64,000 nt of DNA, from contig NZ_CP012697.1 of the NCBI RefSeq assembly GCF_001314225.1, forward strand, positions 620,001-684,000. The letters run 5' to 3'. The stretch's first letter is position 1, and each line of letters opens with the position of its first letter. Below are positions 38,001 to 49,106 of this stretch, piece after piece. The notes beneath the pieces are model-generated. The model was not told the origin of the DNA. It saw nothing but the letters and a program-made list of their open reading frames with translations, and did no database searches. The translations under genes and the position numbers were made by a program. Source of the stretch: Microbacterium sp. No. 7. GTDB lineage: Bacteria > Actinomycetota > Actinomycetes > Actinomycetales > Microbacteriaceae.

Positions 38001-38105
38001 GAGGCCAGGGGGTAGGGAGGCCAGGGGGTAGGGATGCCAGGGGGTAGGGATGCCCGTGACAGGGATGCCACAGGGGAGGGATGCCCGAGGCGGGGATGCC
38101 GCAGG
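38001..38105. repeat. 16-bp tandem repeat GA(G/T)GCCAGGGGGTAGG
   Basis: Two identical units (38001-38016, 38017-38032) and a third with one change (38033-38048), then decaying GGATGCC words to about 38105. The rest of the gap to 38196 (CCAGGGCTTATCCAGGGCTTAGC and so on) is G-rich without a gene. Confidence 0.8.
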
Positions 38106-38196
38106 GCAAAGGTTCCAGGGCTTATCCAGGGCTTAGCAGAGGACGCCAGGCGAGGACACCAGGGGGCGAGGGCGCCAGGAGCAGGGCCCGCGGGCG

Positions 38197-39231
38197 TCAG
38201 GAGAACAGCTGCTCGAGGGTCTGCACGCGGCCCGGCGCGGCATCCACGGGCTCGGCGTCGTAGGCGCCCGCGACGAGTGAGACCATCACCTCGTCGACGC
38301 CGTGCTGCGCGGCGAACGCGGCGAGCCGCTCGCGCACCTCGGCGCCCGCGCCGACGAACCAGCGCCGCCGCAGCGCGTCGATGAGGGGTGCCGCGAAGTG
38401 GTCCTCGGTCTCGGCGGCGGCCGCCTGCTCCACGGTCTCCAGCGGCGCCATCGGACGGTTGCCGCGCAGCCGCGCCATCATGCGCGCGTAGGGCAGCATG
38501 CGCTCCTCGGCCTCCTCCGCCGTGGGGGAGGCGATGACGTTCGCCGTGATGAAGGTACGCGGCTCGGCCGCGATCTCCGACGGACGGAACTGCGACCGGT
38601 AGAGCTGCAGCGCGCGCTCGAGGCCCTCGCCCGCGAAGTGGTTCGCGAACACGTACGGCAGGCCCTGCGCGGCGGCGAGCTGCGCCGAGTAGTCGCTCGA
38701 GCCGAGCAGCCACACCTCCGGCAGGCCGCCCGCGGCGGGCGTCGCGAGCACGCGGTACTCCTCGCCCGAGACGAAGCGCACGGTCGCGCCGGTGGGGGAG
38801 GCGAGGGCGAGGATGTCGTTCACGTGCTCGGGAAAGCGGTCGACGTCGCTCGTCGTGCCGCTGCGGCGCAGCAGCTGCGTGATGACGGGATCGCTGCCGG
38901 GCGCGCGGCCGATGCCGAGGTCGATGCGCCCCGGCGCGAGGGCCTCGAGCGCGGCGAACTGCTCGGCGACGATGAGCGGCGAGTGGTTGGGCAGCATGAC
39001 GCCGCCCGAGCCGAGGCGCACGCGCTCGGTGCGCATCGCGGCCGCGGCGGCCAGCACGGGCGGCGACGTCGACGCGACCGAGGGCATGTTGTGGTGCTCG
39101 GCGAACCAGTAGCGGCGCACGCCGAGCCGGTCGGCGAGCTCGACGAGCGCGAGCGACGACGCGACCGCCTGGGCGCTCGTCTGTCCGGCACGCACGGGGA
39201 CGAGGTCAAGAACCGAGATCTCGGGAGTCAT
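38197..39231 (-). CDS. LLM-class flavin-dependent oxidoreductase
   Basis: 344 residues. The luciferase-like barrel with SVLDLVPVRAGQT, RYWFAEHHNMP, GIGRAPGSDP and VWLLGSSDYSAQLAA matches the TIGR03558 'MsnO8-like' FMN group, which differs from the F420 enzyme at 18.3 kb. The start ATG 39231 is the first in the conserved region, with no clear ribosome site (GAAGGATG overlaps on the far side). Substrate unknown. Class F hairpins and tandem words separate it from the lipid kinase upstream. Confidence 0.88.
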   Translation of the reverse strand: MTPEISVLDLVPVRAGQTSAQAVASSLALVELADRLGVRRYWFAEHHNMPSVASTSPPVLAAAAAMRTERVRLGSGGVMLPNHSPLIVAEQFAALEALAPGRIDLGIGRAPGSDPVITQLLRRSGTTSDVDRFPEHVNDILALASPTGATVRFVSGEEYRVLATPAAGGLPEVWLLGSSDYSAQLAAAQGLPYVFANHFAGEGLERALQLYRSQFRPSEIAAEPRTFITANVIASPTAEEAEERMLPYARMMARLRGNRPMAPLETVEQAAAAETEDHFAAPLIDALRRRWFVGAGAEVRERLAAFAAQHGVDEVMVSLVAGAYDAEPVDAAPGRVQTLEQLFS

Positions 39232-39285
39232 CGAAGGATGCAACTCCTCGCATCCCGCTCGCATTCCCGTCTCTCTTCCCCGGGC

Positions 39286-39343
39286 TTCGACCGCGGCAAA
39301 CTGCGGCCTACGGGACCCAGCACGCGCACTTTGCCGCGGTTGA
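39286..39343. repeat. 58-bp hairpin repeat (class F, copy 5)
   Basis: TTCGACCGCGGCAAACTGCGG pairs with CGCGCACTTTGCCGCGGTTGA. Here it lies between two genes on the same strand. Confidence 0.8.
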
Positions 39344-39416
39344 GCAGGAGAGCAATGAGGCGAGCAGGAGAGCAATGAGGTAAGCAGGAGCAATGAGGTG
39401 AGCAGGAGCAGATGAG
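39342..39416. repeat. GAGCAGGAG(AG)CAATGAGG tandem words
   Basis: About four units of 18-20 bp: two of 20 bp (39342-39361, 39362-39381) and two shorter ones that lose an AG pair. They sit directly after a class F hairpin. Confidence 0.8.
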
Positions 39417-39443
39417 TGCGGGGAAAGGCGCCGCTCCGCGAAC

Positions 39444-40439
39444 TCAGCCCCGTACGCGATGCCCGCGCGGCACCGCGATGAGCAGGCCGCCCGCCACGAC
39501 CCGCACCGCGACGTGCGTCGCCTCGCCGAACTCGTCGCCGTCGAGCTGCACGGGCCGCGGCTCGGCGGCGGCGATGTCGATGCCCGTGCCGCGCGCGTAG
39601 ATCACGGCGTTGTCGGCCGTGCGCAGCGCGAGCACGCGCCGGCCGGCGCGGAAGCGTCGCAGCACGCTGTTGTCCCAGGCCACGCGGCGCCACACGAGCA
39701 GCCAGCCGAACGCGCCCTTCGGCTGGAACAGCGCGACGTCGAGCTCGCCGTCGGAGACCGACGCCTCGGGGATGAGCTCGAGCCCCGCCGGCAGCGAGCC
39801 GCAGTTGGCGAACAGCGCGCTGTGCACGTTCGCGCGGTGCATGCGGTGCCCGGGCAGCTGGTACATGATCGAGAACGGCTTCGCGCGCACGAGCGAGCGC
39901 GCGGCGCCGTCGACGTACGCGACCCATCCGACGCGCTTCTTCAGACTGCCGCTGGTGTTCGCGATCATCGCGGCGTCGAGGCCCATGCCGCCCATGACGA
40001 CGAACGCGAACTCGTCGACCTCCCGGTCGGGCCGGCGCAGCCGGGCGAAGCCCACGTCGATGCGGGTCGTCTCGCCGTCGAACGCCGCGCGGACCATCGC
40101 GTCGGCGTCGTCGAGCGGCAGGCGGATGTTGCGGGCGAGCAGGTTGCCCGTGCCGCTCGGCACGATCGCGAGCGGCACGTCCGACCCCGCCATCGCCTGG
40201 CTGGCCGCGCGCACCGTGCCGTCGCCGCCCGCGACGAGCACGACCGCGGCGCCCGCGTCGAGCGCCGCGCGGGCCTGGCCTTCGCCCACGTCGTCGACGG
40301 TCGTCTCGAAGAAGAGGGGCGGATGCCAGCCGGCATCCGCCGACGCCGCCTCGACCTGCGCGCGCAGCCGCGCGGCGTCGACCTTGATGGGGTTGTAGAC
40401 GAGCGCCGCACGTCGCGGTGCGGGGGAGCTCGTCGTCAT
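39444..40439 (-). CDS. Diacylglycerol/lipid kinase family protein
   Basis: 331 residues. The kinase loop is GGDGT (71-75) with the partner PSGTGN (94-99); YNPIK at 15-19 is the usual start of the fold. The C-terminal beta-rich domain carries [11 protein letters not shown] and the DGD motif (LDGDEF). It phosphorylates a lipid alcohol such as diacylglycerol or acts in phosphatidylinositol-mannoside-type lipid metabolism. On the - strand TATCGT (40446-40451) ends 6 nt before ATG 40439, giving a leaderless message. It is divergent from serS with only 35 bp between start codons. Confidence 0.9.
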   Translation of the reverse strand: MTTSSPAPRRAALVYNPIKVDAARLRAQVEAASADAGWHPPLFFETTVDDVGEGQARAALDAGAAVVLVAGGDGTVRAASQAMAGSDVPLAIVPSGTGNLLARNIRLPLDDADAMVRAAFDGETTRIDVGFARLRRPDREVDEFAFVVMGGMGLDAAMIANTSGSLKKRVGWVAYVDGAARSLVRAKPFSIMYQLPGHRMHRANVHSALFANCGSLPAGLELIPEASVSDGELDVALFQPKGAFGWLLVWRRVAWDNSVLRRFRAGRRVLALRTADNAVIYARGTGIDIAAAEPRPVQLDGDEFGEATHVAVRVVAGGLLIAVPRGHRVRG

Positions 40440-40474
40440 GGGCCAACGATACCCCGCCGGGTAAGCTTGACCGG
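40440..40474. promoter_or_regulatory. Overlapping divergent leaderless promoters (lipid kinase / serS)
   Basis: The - strand -10 TATCGT (40446-40451) and the + strand -10 TAAGCT (40462-40467) are only 10 bp apart and each lies 6-7 nt from its start codon. The -35 region of each promoter must then fall at or inside the other gene's start, so both cannot be occupied at once. Confidence 0.6.
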
Positions 40475-41752
40475 GTGATCGATCTGGCCCTTCTGCGCGA
40501 CAACCCCGACCTGGTCAAGAGCTCTCAGCGGGCGCGCGGATTGTCGCCCGAGACCGTCGACGCGGCGCTGGACGCCGACCGCGCCCGGCGCGCGGCGATC
40601 ACCGCGTTCGAGGAGCTGCGGGCCGAGCAGAACGCGCACGGCAAACGGGTCGCCCAGGCGCCGAAGGACGAGAAGGCCGCGCTCGTCGCGCAGGCCAAGG
40701 AGCTGAGCGACCGCGTCAAGCAGGCGCAGCTCGCGGTGACCGCGGCGGAGGACGCCGCGGGGCAGGCGCTCGCGCTCGTCGAGAACGTCGTGATCGACGG
40801 CGTGCCGGCGGGCGGCGAGGACGACTTCGTCACGTTGCGCACGCACGGGGAGCCGGCATCCTTCGACTTCGAGCCGCTCGACCACCTCGCGCTCGGCGAG
40901 AGGCTCGGCGCGATCGACATGGAGCGCGGCACCAAGGTGTCGGGCTCGCGGTTCTACTTCCTCACCGGCATCGGCGCGCGCCTGGAGTACGCGCTCATGT
41001 CGTTCGCGCTGCAGCGCGCCGTCGAGGCCGGCTTCGTGCCGATGATCCCGCCCACGCTCGTGCGGCCCGAGGTCATGCGCGGCACGGGCTTCCTCGGCAG
41101 CCACGCCGACGAGGTGTACCGGCTCGAGGCCGACGACCTGTACCTCGTGGGCACGAGCGAGGTGCCCCTCGCCGGCTACCACATGGACGAGATCATCGAC
41201 CTCGCCGCGGGCGCCAAGCGCTACGCGGGCTGGTCGACGTGCTACCGGCGCGAGGCGGGCTCGTACGGCAAGGACACGCGCGGCATCATCCGCGTGCACC
41301 AGTTCAACAAGCTGGAGATGTTCGTCTACGCGTCGCCCGACGACGCCGAGGCCGAGCACGTGCGCCTCGTCGAGCTGCAGGAGCGGATGATGCAGGACCT
41401 CGGCCTCGCGTACCGCGTGATCGACGTCGCGGCCGGCGACCTGGGGTCGAGCGCCGCGCGCAAGTACGACATCGAGGCGTGGGTGCCCACGCAGGGCGCG
41501 TACCGCGAGCTCACGTCGACCTCGAACTGCACGACCTATCAGGCGCGCCGGCTCGACATCCGGCACCGCCCCTCCGGTGAGAAGGGCGGCGGCAGGACGC
41601 AGCACGTCGCGACGCTCAACGGCACTCTCGCGACGACCCGCTGGCTCGTCGCCCTGCTCGAGACGCACCAGCGCGCCGACGGATCGGTCGTGATCCCCGA
41701 GCCGCTGCGTCCGTATCTCGGCGGGATCGAGGTCGCGGAGCCGATCGCGTGA
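40475..41752 (+). CDS. serS: Serine--tRNA ligase
   Basis: 425 residues from GTG 40475. The N-terminal coiled-coil arm (about 30-100) binds the long variable arm of tRNA-Ser. The class II core has motif 2 ([15 protein letters not shown]) and motif 3 ([14 protein letters not shown]), with [10 protein letters not shown] for serine binding. The leaderless -10 box supports the GTG start. Two tRNA-Ser genes lie 1.1 and 2.7 kb downstream. The stop overlaps the next gene's GTG (GTGA). Confidence 0.97.
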   Translation: MIDLALLRDNPDLVKSSQRARGLSPETVDAALDADRARRAAITAFEELRAEQNAHGKRVAQAPKDEKAALVAQAKELSDRVKQAQLAVTAAEDAAGQALALVENVVIDGVPAGGEDDFVTLRTHGEPASFDFEPLDHLALGERLGAIDMERGTKVSGSRFYFLTGIGARLEYALMSFALQRAVEAGFVPMIPPTLVRPEVMRGTGFLGSHADEVYRLEADDLYLVGTSEVPLAGYHMDEIIDLAAGAKRYAGWSTCYRREAGSYGKDTRGIIRVHQFNKLEMFVYASPDDAEAEHVRLVELQERMMQDLGLAYRVIDVAAGDLGSSAARKYDIEAWVPTQGAYRELTSTSNCTTYQARRLDIRHRPSGEKGGGRTQHVATLNGTLATTRWLVALLETHQRADGSVVIPEPLRPYLGGIEVAEPIA

Positions 41753-42618
41753 CGGGCATCCTGCCGACGGGTCCCGTGCCGACGGGGCCCGCGGAGGCCG
41801 AGCCCCGGCGGACCGATCGGCTGCTCATCGCGCTCGACGTCGACGGCACGGTGCTGCTCGAGGACGAGTCGCTGAGCCCCGGCGTCGTCGACGCCGTCGC
41901 GCACGCGCGCCGCGCGGGCCACGAGGTGATGATCGCCACGGGACGGTCGTGGTCGGGGACCCGGGGCGTCGTGCACGTGCTGGGCCTGGAGCCCGAGTAC
42001 GTCGTGTGCTCCAACGGGGCCGTGACCCTCAAGCGCATGGGCGGCGACTTCGCCGACGAGGACTGGTACGTGCGCCACCGCGTCGAGACGTTCGACGCGA
42101 CCGAGGTGCTCACGCTGCTGCGCGAGCACCTGCCCGAGGGCAGCTATCTCGTCGAGCTGGCCGACGGCTCGCGCAAGTACACGGAGCACGTGCACGACTG
42201 GAACCTCGCCGGCGCGCGCCGCGTGACCTTCGAGGAGCTCGCCGGCGAGCCCGTGTGCCGCGTCGTCGTGGTCTCGACCGAGAACACCAACGGCGAGTTC
42301 ATGGAGCGCGTCGCGCGCATCGGCCTGTCGGAGGTGTCGTACTCGGTCGGATGGTCGGCGTGGCTCGACATCGCGCCGCAGGGCGTCGACAAGTCCACGG
42401 CGCTCGAGCGCGTGCGGCAGGAGCTCGGCTTCGCGCCCGAGAACGTGATGGTGCTCGGCGACGGCCGCAACGACATCGGCATGTTCCGCTGGGCGCGTCA
42501 GGGCGGCGGCCGGGCGATCGCGATGGGGCAGGGCCCCGAGGAGGTGCGCCTCGAGGCGACCGAGACGACCGCGAGCGTGTACGACGGCGGCGTCGCCGAC
42601 ATCCTCCGCCGGCTCTAG
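41749..42618 (+). CDS. Cof-type HAD-superfamily hydrolase
   Basis: 289 residues from GTG 41749, overlapping the serS stop by 4 nt. The HAD motifs are DVDGT (30-34, nucleophile D30), the serine/threonine motif ATGRSW, the lysine in DKSTAL and the acidic pair in [10 protein letters not shown]. The long cap domain between motifs II and III is the C2b type of Cof phosphatases, which act on sugar phosphates or flavin precursors. A 20-residue Pro/Thr leader precedes the core. Confidence 0.92.
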   Translation: MTGILPTGPVPTGPAEAEPRRTDRLLIALDVDGTVLLEDESLSPGVVDAVAHARRAGHEVMIATGRSWSGTRGVVHVLGLEPEYVVCSNGAVTLKRMGGDFADEDWYVRHRVETFDATEVLTLLREHLPEGSYLVELADGSRKYTEHVHDWNLAGARRVTFEELAGEPVCRVVVVSTENTNGEFMERVARIGLSEVSYSVGWSAWLDIAPQGVDKSTALERVRQELGFAPENVMVLGDGRNDIGMFRWARQGGGRAIAMGQGPEEVRLEATETTASVYDGGVADILRRL

Positions 42619-42858
42619 AGCGCCCGCCGACCGTGCCTCGTGGCGCGCGGCGGTGTGCACAATTCAGGAAGAACGGGCTGCGGGCGGGCTCCGGGCCGCC
42701 GCACGCGGGGTTCCTCCTGAGTCGTGCGCGCGTCGGCGCGGCCGCTCCGCCGCCGCTCGGCCGTCTTGCAGGGGGCGCACAGCCGCCCGCGCGACAATGG
42801 ACGGCGGATGCCTCGACTAGACTCGACGCCGTTCGACGGATGCCGGCAGGCTCCGCCG

Positions 42859-42943
42859 GGAGGGTTGTCCGAGCGGCCGAAGGATCCGGTCTTGAAAACC
42901 GGTGGGCAGCAATGCCCCGTGGGTTCGAATCCCACACCCTCCG
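42859..42943 (+). tRNA. tRNA-Ser(TGA)
   Basis: 85 nt. Acceptor GGAGGGT pairs with ACCCTCC (42936-42942), discriminator G. The anticodon loop CTTGAAA between CCGGT and ACCGG gives anticodon TGA (42893-42895). A long variable arm (GTGGGCAGCAATGCCC) marks a serine tRNA, and the T arm is GTGGGTTCGAATCCCAC. CCA is not encoded. Confidence 0.97.
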
Positions 42944-43094
42944 CTGGTGTGACCGAGGCCCCCGAAGGGGGTCGCGGGCACACCGTCCGGGGCAGCGGGT
43001 TCGAACCTTCGGGTGGGCCCCTGCCGCCAGGAGGCTCCACGGAGCGCGAAGCGATCCGCGGAGAGGCGGGAGGGACGAATCCCACACCCTCCGC
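42926..43094 (+). other. Duplicated tRNA-Ser 3' end, likely att scar
   Basis: The last 18 nt of the tRNA plus one base (CGAATCCCACACCCTCCGC, 42926-42944) are repeated exactly at 43076-43094, offset 150 bp. Site-specific integrases commonly use tRNA 3' ends and leave such direct repeats. The enclosed 131 bp contain no integrase, only a small hairpin (GGCCCCCGAAGGGGGTC) and GGGTTCGAACC. This looks like what remains after an element was lost. Confidence 0.7.
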
Positions 43095-43111
43095 ACAATG
43101 ACACGAGAAGG

Positions 43112-44449
43112 ATGCCCGTGAGCCCCAGGAAGGCCCCGCGTCACCGGCCCGTCGCCCGGCACGGCATCCTCACCCAGCCGCATCCGCTCGTGCAGCTGCT
43201 CACGGTGCTCGGCGCGGCCGTCGTCGTGGTCGTGCTGAGCACGAGCCTGGTCGGCGCGTTCACCGTGTGGGACGCCGCGCGGGCCGTCGAGGAGACGTCG
43301 GTCGACATCGGCACCGCGAGCCAGGACCTGCCCGCCGTCGGCGAGATCGAGGGCGGCGTCAACCTGCTGCTCGTCGGCACCGACTCGTGCGAGGGCCAGG
43401 ACCTCGCGCTGTTCCCGCGCTGCGCGGAGGACGAGGGCGGCGAGCGCAACGACGTGACGATGCTCGTGCACATCAGCGACGAGCCGCGCCGCGTGACGGT
43501 CGTCTCGTTCCCGCGCGACATGATCGTCGACATCCCGTCGTGCACCGACGCCGACGGCAACGAGACCTACCCGTCGACCGACATGCTCAACGCGTCATAC
43601 TTCTACGGCGGGCTGGCGTGCTCGGCGAAGACGATCTCGGAGCTCACGGGCGTCGAGATCCAGTACGCCGCCGCGATCCGCTGGACCGGCGTCATCAACA
43701 TGTCCGACGCGATCGGCGGCGTCGACGTGTGCGTCTCGGGCGAGATCAGCGACACCCACACGGGCCTGCACCTGACCGAGGGCCACCACACGCTGCAGGG
43801 CGCCGAGGCGCTGCAGTTCCTGCGCATCCGGCACGGCATCGGCGACGGCTCCGACCTGGGCCGCATCTCGAACCAGCAGCAGTTCATGAGCTCGCTCGTG
43901 CGCAAGCTGCAGTCCGACGGGGTGCTGAACAACCCGCAGGTGCTCTACACGTTCGCGACGACGGCGCTCAAGCAGGTCAACAGCTCGCCGCCGCAGCTGC
44001 TCGTCAGCAGCTCGCTCGCGAACCCCTGGACCATGGTGCAGATCGCGATGGCCGTGCGCAGCGTGCCGTTCGAGGACATCGTGTTCGTGCAGTACCCGAC
44101 CGTGTACGCCGAGGGCGGCATGCGCGTGCTGCCCGTCGTCGAGGATGCCGACGTGCTGTTCGCCGCGCTCGCCGAGAACCAGTCGCTCATGCTCACGGGC
44201 GGCACGAGCGGCGGCTACGGCACCGAGGTCGTCGGCGACGCGCAGGCTCCGGGCGAGTCCACGGCGACGCCCACGCCGACCGAGCCCGACGCCGACGGCG
44301 AGCCCGTCGAGGGCGAGCCGGGCGAGGACGGCACGGTCGAGGAGCCGCCCGTCACGGAGGAGCCCACCGTGCCCGCCGGCACCGCGGTGCTGCCCGGCAG
44401 CATCACGGGACAGACCGCCCTCCAGGTCACCTGCACTGTTCCCGAGTGA
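43112..44449 (+). CDS. LytR-CpsA-Psr family cell-wall glycopolymer ligase
   Basis: 445 residues from ATG 43112, with GAGAAGG upstream. One transmembrane helix (about 29-50) is followed by the extracellular LCP domain: VNLLLVGTDS, NDVTMLVHI, VSFPRDMIVDIP and LRIRHGIGDGSDLGRISNQQQFM carry the conserved Asp and Arg residues for polyprenyl-phosphate binding. These enzymes move secondary polymers from lipid carriers to peptidoglycan. A Thr/Pro/Glu-rich tail (about 385-430) extends into the wall. The gene starts just after the tRNA-derived repeat. Confidence 0.92.
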   Translation: MPVSPRKAPRHRPVARHGILTQPHPLVQLLTVLGAAVVVVVLSTSLVGAFTVWDAARAVEETSVDIGTASQDLPAVGEIEGGVNLLLVGTDSCEGQDLALFPRCAEDEGGERNDVTMLVHISDEPRRVTVVSFPRDMIVDIPSCTDADGNETYPSTDMLNASYFYGGLACSAKTISELTGVEIQYAAAIRWTGVINMSDAIGGVDVCVSGEISDTHTGLHLTEGHHTLQGAEALQFLRIRHGIGDGSDLGRISNQQQFMSSLVRKLQSDGVLNNPQVLYTFATTALKQVNSSPPQLLVSSSLANPWTMVQIAMAVRSVPFEDIVFVQYPTVYAEGGMRVLPVVEDADVLFAALAENQSLMLTGGTSGGYGTEVVGDAQAPGESTATPTPTEPDADGEPVEGEPGEDGTVEEPPVTEEPTVPAGTAVLPGSITGQTALQVTCTVPE

Positions 44450-44499
44450 GCCGCGCGTCGGGTTATGATGTTCTGGTGCGTCCGCGCGTCGGATGCCAC

Positions 44500-44588
44500 G
44501 GAGACGTCGCATAGTCAGGCCTAGTGCACCACCCTGCTAAGGTGGAGTCCTCGCAAGGGGACCGAGGGTTCAAATCCCTCCGTCTCCG
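44500..44588 (+). tRNA. tRNA-Ser(GCT)
   Basis: 89 nt. Acceptor GGAGACG pairs with CGTCTCC (44581-44587), discriminator G. Anticodon loop CTGCTAA between CCACC and GGTGG gives anticodon GCT (44536-44538). The long variable arm (AGTCCTCGCAAGGGGAC) is typical of serine. CCA is not encoded. Confidence 0.97.
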
Positions 44589-44669
44589 CCATATTTTCCC
44601 TGGTCGGACTGCATTTCCCGGTCTCCTCCGGCGAAGCATCGCGAGTCTTCGGCATCCTGAGCGCATCCC

Positions 44670-45278
44670 TCACTCGGTTTCGCCCCGCGCCCCCGTCTTC
44701 GTGCGCGCGTAGTGGGCGCGCACGCGGTTGCGGTTTCCGCAGTCCGCGGAGCTGCACCACCGGCGGTTGTGCAGGCGGGAGGTGTCGAGGAAGACCCAGC
44801 CGCAGTGCCGGTCTTCGCAGCGGTGGAACCGCAGGATCGCGTCCGACGTCAGGAGTCTCGCGAGCTCGAGGGCGAGGCGGTGCCGGGGGGTCGCGAGATC
44901 GAGGGGTGCGGGAGCCCAGGTCCATGCGCCGCCGGGTGTGCGCCGCAGCTGGCTGTGGGCGTGTGCCGACGGCAGCTGCTGCTGGAGGGCAGCGGGCTCG
45001 CGATCGTCGGTGAGCGCGTCGTAGGTGTCGTCGCGCAGCTCGATCGCCCGGGCGTGCTCGGCGGCCGCGGCCTCGGGCCGCTCGTCCGCCTGCCGGGCCA
45101 GTGACCGCGTCTCGGCCTCGGAGAGCAGTCCGACCTGCTGTGTCCACGAGAGCAGGTGCGGATAGGTGGGCAGTCCCTCGTGTCGCCGTGCGGGGTCGAG
45201 CCGCCAGCCGACGGTGTTGAAGAAGTCCATCGCGACGTCGCCGCCCAGTCTCGACGGCGTGACTCTCGGCAGTTCCAT
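44670..45278 (-). CDS. CGNR zinc-finger (ABATE domain) transcriptional regulator
   Basis: 202 residues. An N-terminal ABATE ligand-sensing domain (GGDVAMDFFNTV) is followed by a C-terminal CGNR zinc finger with FHRCEDRHCGWVFLDTSR and RRWCSSADCGNRNR, i.e. the four zinc cysteines and the CGNR signature. Such proteins are one-component regulators. It is divergent from an MFS transporter, and the intergenic region holds a 9-bp inverted repeat, so it probably controls that exporter. Confidence 0.92.
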   Translation of the reverse strand: MELPRVTPSRLGGDVAMDFFNTVGWRLDPARRHEGLPTYPHLLSWTQQVGLLSEAETRSLARQADERPEAAAAEHARAIELRDDTYDALTDDREPAALQQQLPSAHAHSQLRRTPGGAWTWAPAPLDLATPRHRLALELARLLTSDAILRFHRCEDRHCGWVFLDTSRLHNRRWCSSADCGNRNRVRAHYARTKTGARGETE

Positions 45279-45281
45279 GAT

Positions 45282-45351
45282 CCTAATTCCTCAGCTCGCT
45301 CTTGGCTGTTAGCCTAGTGCCTAATGTCTTTCTAGTGAATAGGGAATTAGG
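45282..45351. promoter_or_regulatory. Divergent promoter region with 9-bp inverted repeat
   Basis: CCTAATTCC (45282-45290) and GGAATTAGG (45343-45351) are exact complements about 61 bp apart, each next to one of the divergent start codons. Between them are TTAG/CTAA and two CTAGTG words. Likely operators for the CGNR regulator. Confidence 0.6.
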
Positions 45352-45352
45352 G

Positions 45353-46570
45353 ATGCGGCGACCGTCACCGTTCGGCGCCCTGTGGGCGTCACAGGGCACG
45401 TCGAACGCGGCCGACGGGATCCTGGCGGCTGCGGCGCCGCTGCTGATGGCGGCGCTGACGCGCGATCCGCTGGCCGTCGCGGGGATGACGGTGGCGCAGT
45501 TCCTGCCTCGGCTGCTGTTCGCGCTGCCCGCGGGCGCCCTCACCGACCGGATGGACCGTCGATGGATCCTGGTCGGCGGGAACCTCCTGCGCGGCGCCGG
45601 GTTCGCCCTCCTCGCGACCGCGGTGGCGCTGGGCTGGGAGAGCATCTGGCTGCTCTACGCGGCGGTCTTCGTCGCGGGGGCCGCGGAGACGCTCGTCGAC
45701 AACGCCGCGCTCACGGTCCCGCCCCGTGTCGTGCCCCGGGAGAGGCTCGAGCGTGCGAACGGCCGGCTCCTCGCCACGCAGTCCGTCATCGACGCCTTCG
45801 TCGGCCCTCCCGTCGGCTCGGCCCTCATGGCGATCGCGGCCACGCTCGCCTTCTTCACGAGCGCCGGGCTCTTCGCGGTCGCGGGTCTCGCCGCGCTTCT
45901 GCTCCCGCGACTCCTGCCGACGGCGCACGAGAGGATGCCGGGTGTCGCATCCGCCTCGGTCCTGGCCGAGATCGGGGACGGGTGGGCCTTCTTCTGGGGC
46001 CACCGTCTCCTGCGCCGCGTCGCCTTCATCTCCGCGGCGATCAACTTCTTCGCGACCGCGACCGGAGCCATCCTGGTCCTGCTCGCGACCGGCCCGCTCG
46101 GCGTGCCCGAGGCGGCGTACGGGCTCTTCCTCTCCGTGCCGGCGGCCGGTGCGATCCTCGGATCGCTGCTGGCCGAGAAGGTCATCCGGCGGATCGGCGG
46201 AGGGCCCGTGACCTGGGCGGCCGCGCTCGTGCCGGCGATCAGCTACCTGACGCTGGGGGTGTCCGACGACCTCGTCCTCGTGCTGGCGACCATGTTCCTC
46301 GCCGCGGTCGCCACCGCGTGCAACCAGATCGTCGTCTCCACGCTGCGTCAGGCAGCCGTCCCCGACGCGCTCCTCGGACGGGTCACGGCCGCCTACCGCC
46401 TGATCGTGCTGGGCGTCGTGCCCCTCGGAGCGCTCGCCGGTGGCATCCTGGGCAGCGTCCTCGGCATCCGTCCCACGTTCGTCGTCGTCGCCGTCGGTCT
46501 CGCGATCGCGGCGTGCCTCCTCGCCCCGCGCGTGACGACGTCGGCGCTGCGCCGGGCGGAACGGGGGTGA
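45353..46570 (+). CDS. MFS transporter
   Basis: 405 residues with about twelve membrane helices. Motif A-like LPAGALTDRMDRRWIL and the start MRRPSPFGALWASQGTSNAADG fit the MFS_3 exporter group. ATG 45353 is chosen; the frame is open back to a TTG at 45302, but that stretch is promoter-like and AT-rich. Together with the divergent CGNR regulator it forms a typical inducible efflux pair. Codon use is somewhat less extreme than in flanking housekeeping genes, consistent with more recent acquisition. Confidence 0.88.
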   Translation: MRRPSPFGALWASQGTSNAADGILAAAAPLLMAALTRDPLAVAGMTVAQFLPRLLFALPAGALTDRMDRRWILVGGNLLRGAGFALLATAVALGWESIWLLYAAVFVAGAAETLVDNAALTVPPRVVPRERLERANGRLLATQSVIDAFVGPPVGSALMAIAATLAFFTSAGLFAVAGLAALLLPRLLPTAHERMPGVASASVLAEIGDGWAFFWGHRLLRRVAFISAAINFFATATGAILVLLATGPLGVPEAAYGLFLSVPAAGAILGSLLAEKVIRRIGGGPVTWAAALVPAISYLTLGVSDDLVLVLATMFLAAVATACNQIVVSTLRQAAVPDALLGRVTAAYRLIVLGVVPLGALAGGILGSVLGIRPTFVVVAVGLAIAACLLAPRVTTSALRRAERG

Positions 46571-46628
46571 CGGGTGTCTCTTCGCGCCTTCGGGCTCGGG
46601 GCGGTCTGACTGTCCGCTCACATGATGT

Positions 46629-46804
46629 TCACGCGCCGAGGTCCGGGTCTCCGTCCGTTGGTGCCCGCAGGATCGCCGCGTGTTCGAGCGTCGCCTCGGC
46701 TGCTCGTGACCTGAGAGCGGCCTCCGGGGCGAACCCGGCGACGACCCCAGGCGGCTGTCTGACTCGAGGAGGTCCCTGCTGCTCACCGCTGCCGCAGTGG
46801 CAGA
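46629..46804 (-). pseudogene. 3' part of a small ORF split by the IS21 element
   Basis: Removing the IS and one copy of the target duplication restores an open frame of 93 codons on the - strand, from ATG 49039 to TGA 46629-46631. This is its 3' part (…EAALRSRAAEATLEHAAILRA…). It uses codons rare in the window (GGA, AGA, CGA, TCA, CCA). I do not recognise the product, and it could be chance. Confidence 0.35.
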
Positions 46805-46866
46805 TGTCGGCGGCGCTCGAACTCTGGACGCTTTCGGCGCTCGAAAAGTGAACGGTTGCGGGCAGT

Positions 46867-48866
<2,000 letters not shown>

Positions 48867-48931
48867 TCTCCAATCGTTGAGTGTCCACTTTTCGAGCGCC
48901 GCTATCGATCAGTTCTCAAGCGCCGTCGACA

Positions 48932-49039
48932 GCAGATGAGGTGCGCGCGCAGCTTGACTCCGAGGAGGCTGAGACGATCGGCTGCGCGGTCCCGTCCATC
49001 GCGCAAGGCCGGGTCACGCGCATTCGCACCGTGGGGCAT
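48932..49039 (-). pseudogene. 5' part of the small ORF split by the IS21 element
   Basis: ATG 49039 opens MPHGANARDPALRDG and continues to the IS right end; the frame would go on in 46629-46804 if the IS were absent. No promoter or ribosome site is convincing. Confidence 0.3.
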
Positions 49040-49106
49040 GGTCCCGTCGGGATATCGGGGTCATGGCGGGTAGTCTTCGTCCCGAGCGGCAGGACCTTTG
49101 CGTCCC

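Noticed and set aside
42945..43075. A second tRNA gene between the repeated tRNA ends
   Set aside because: A GGTTCGAACC T-loop-like word is present, but no acceptor or anticodon arm pairs with it.
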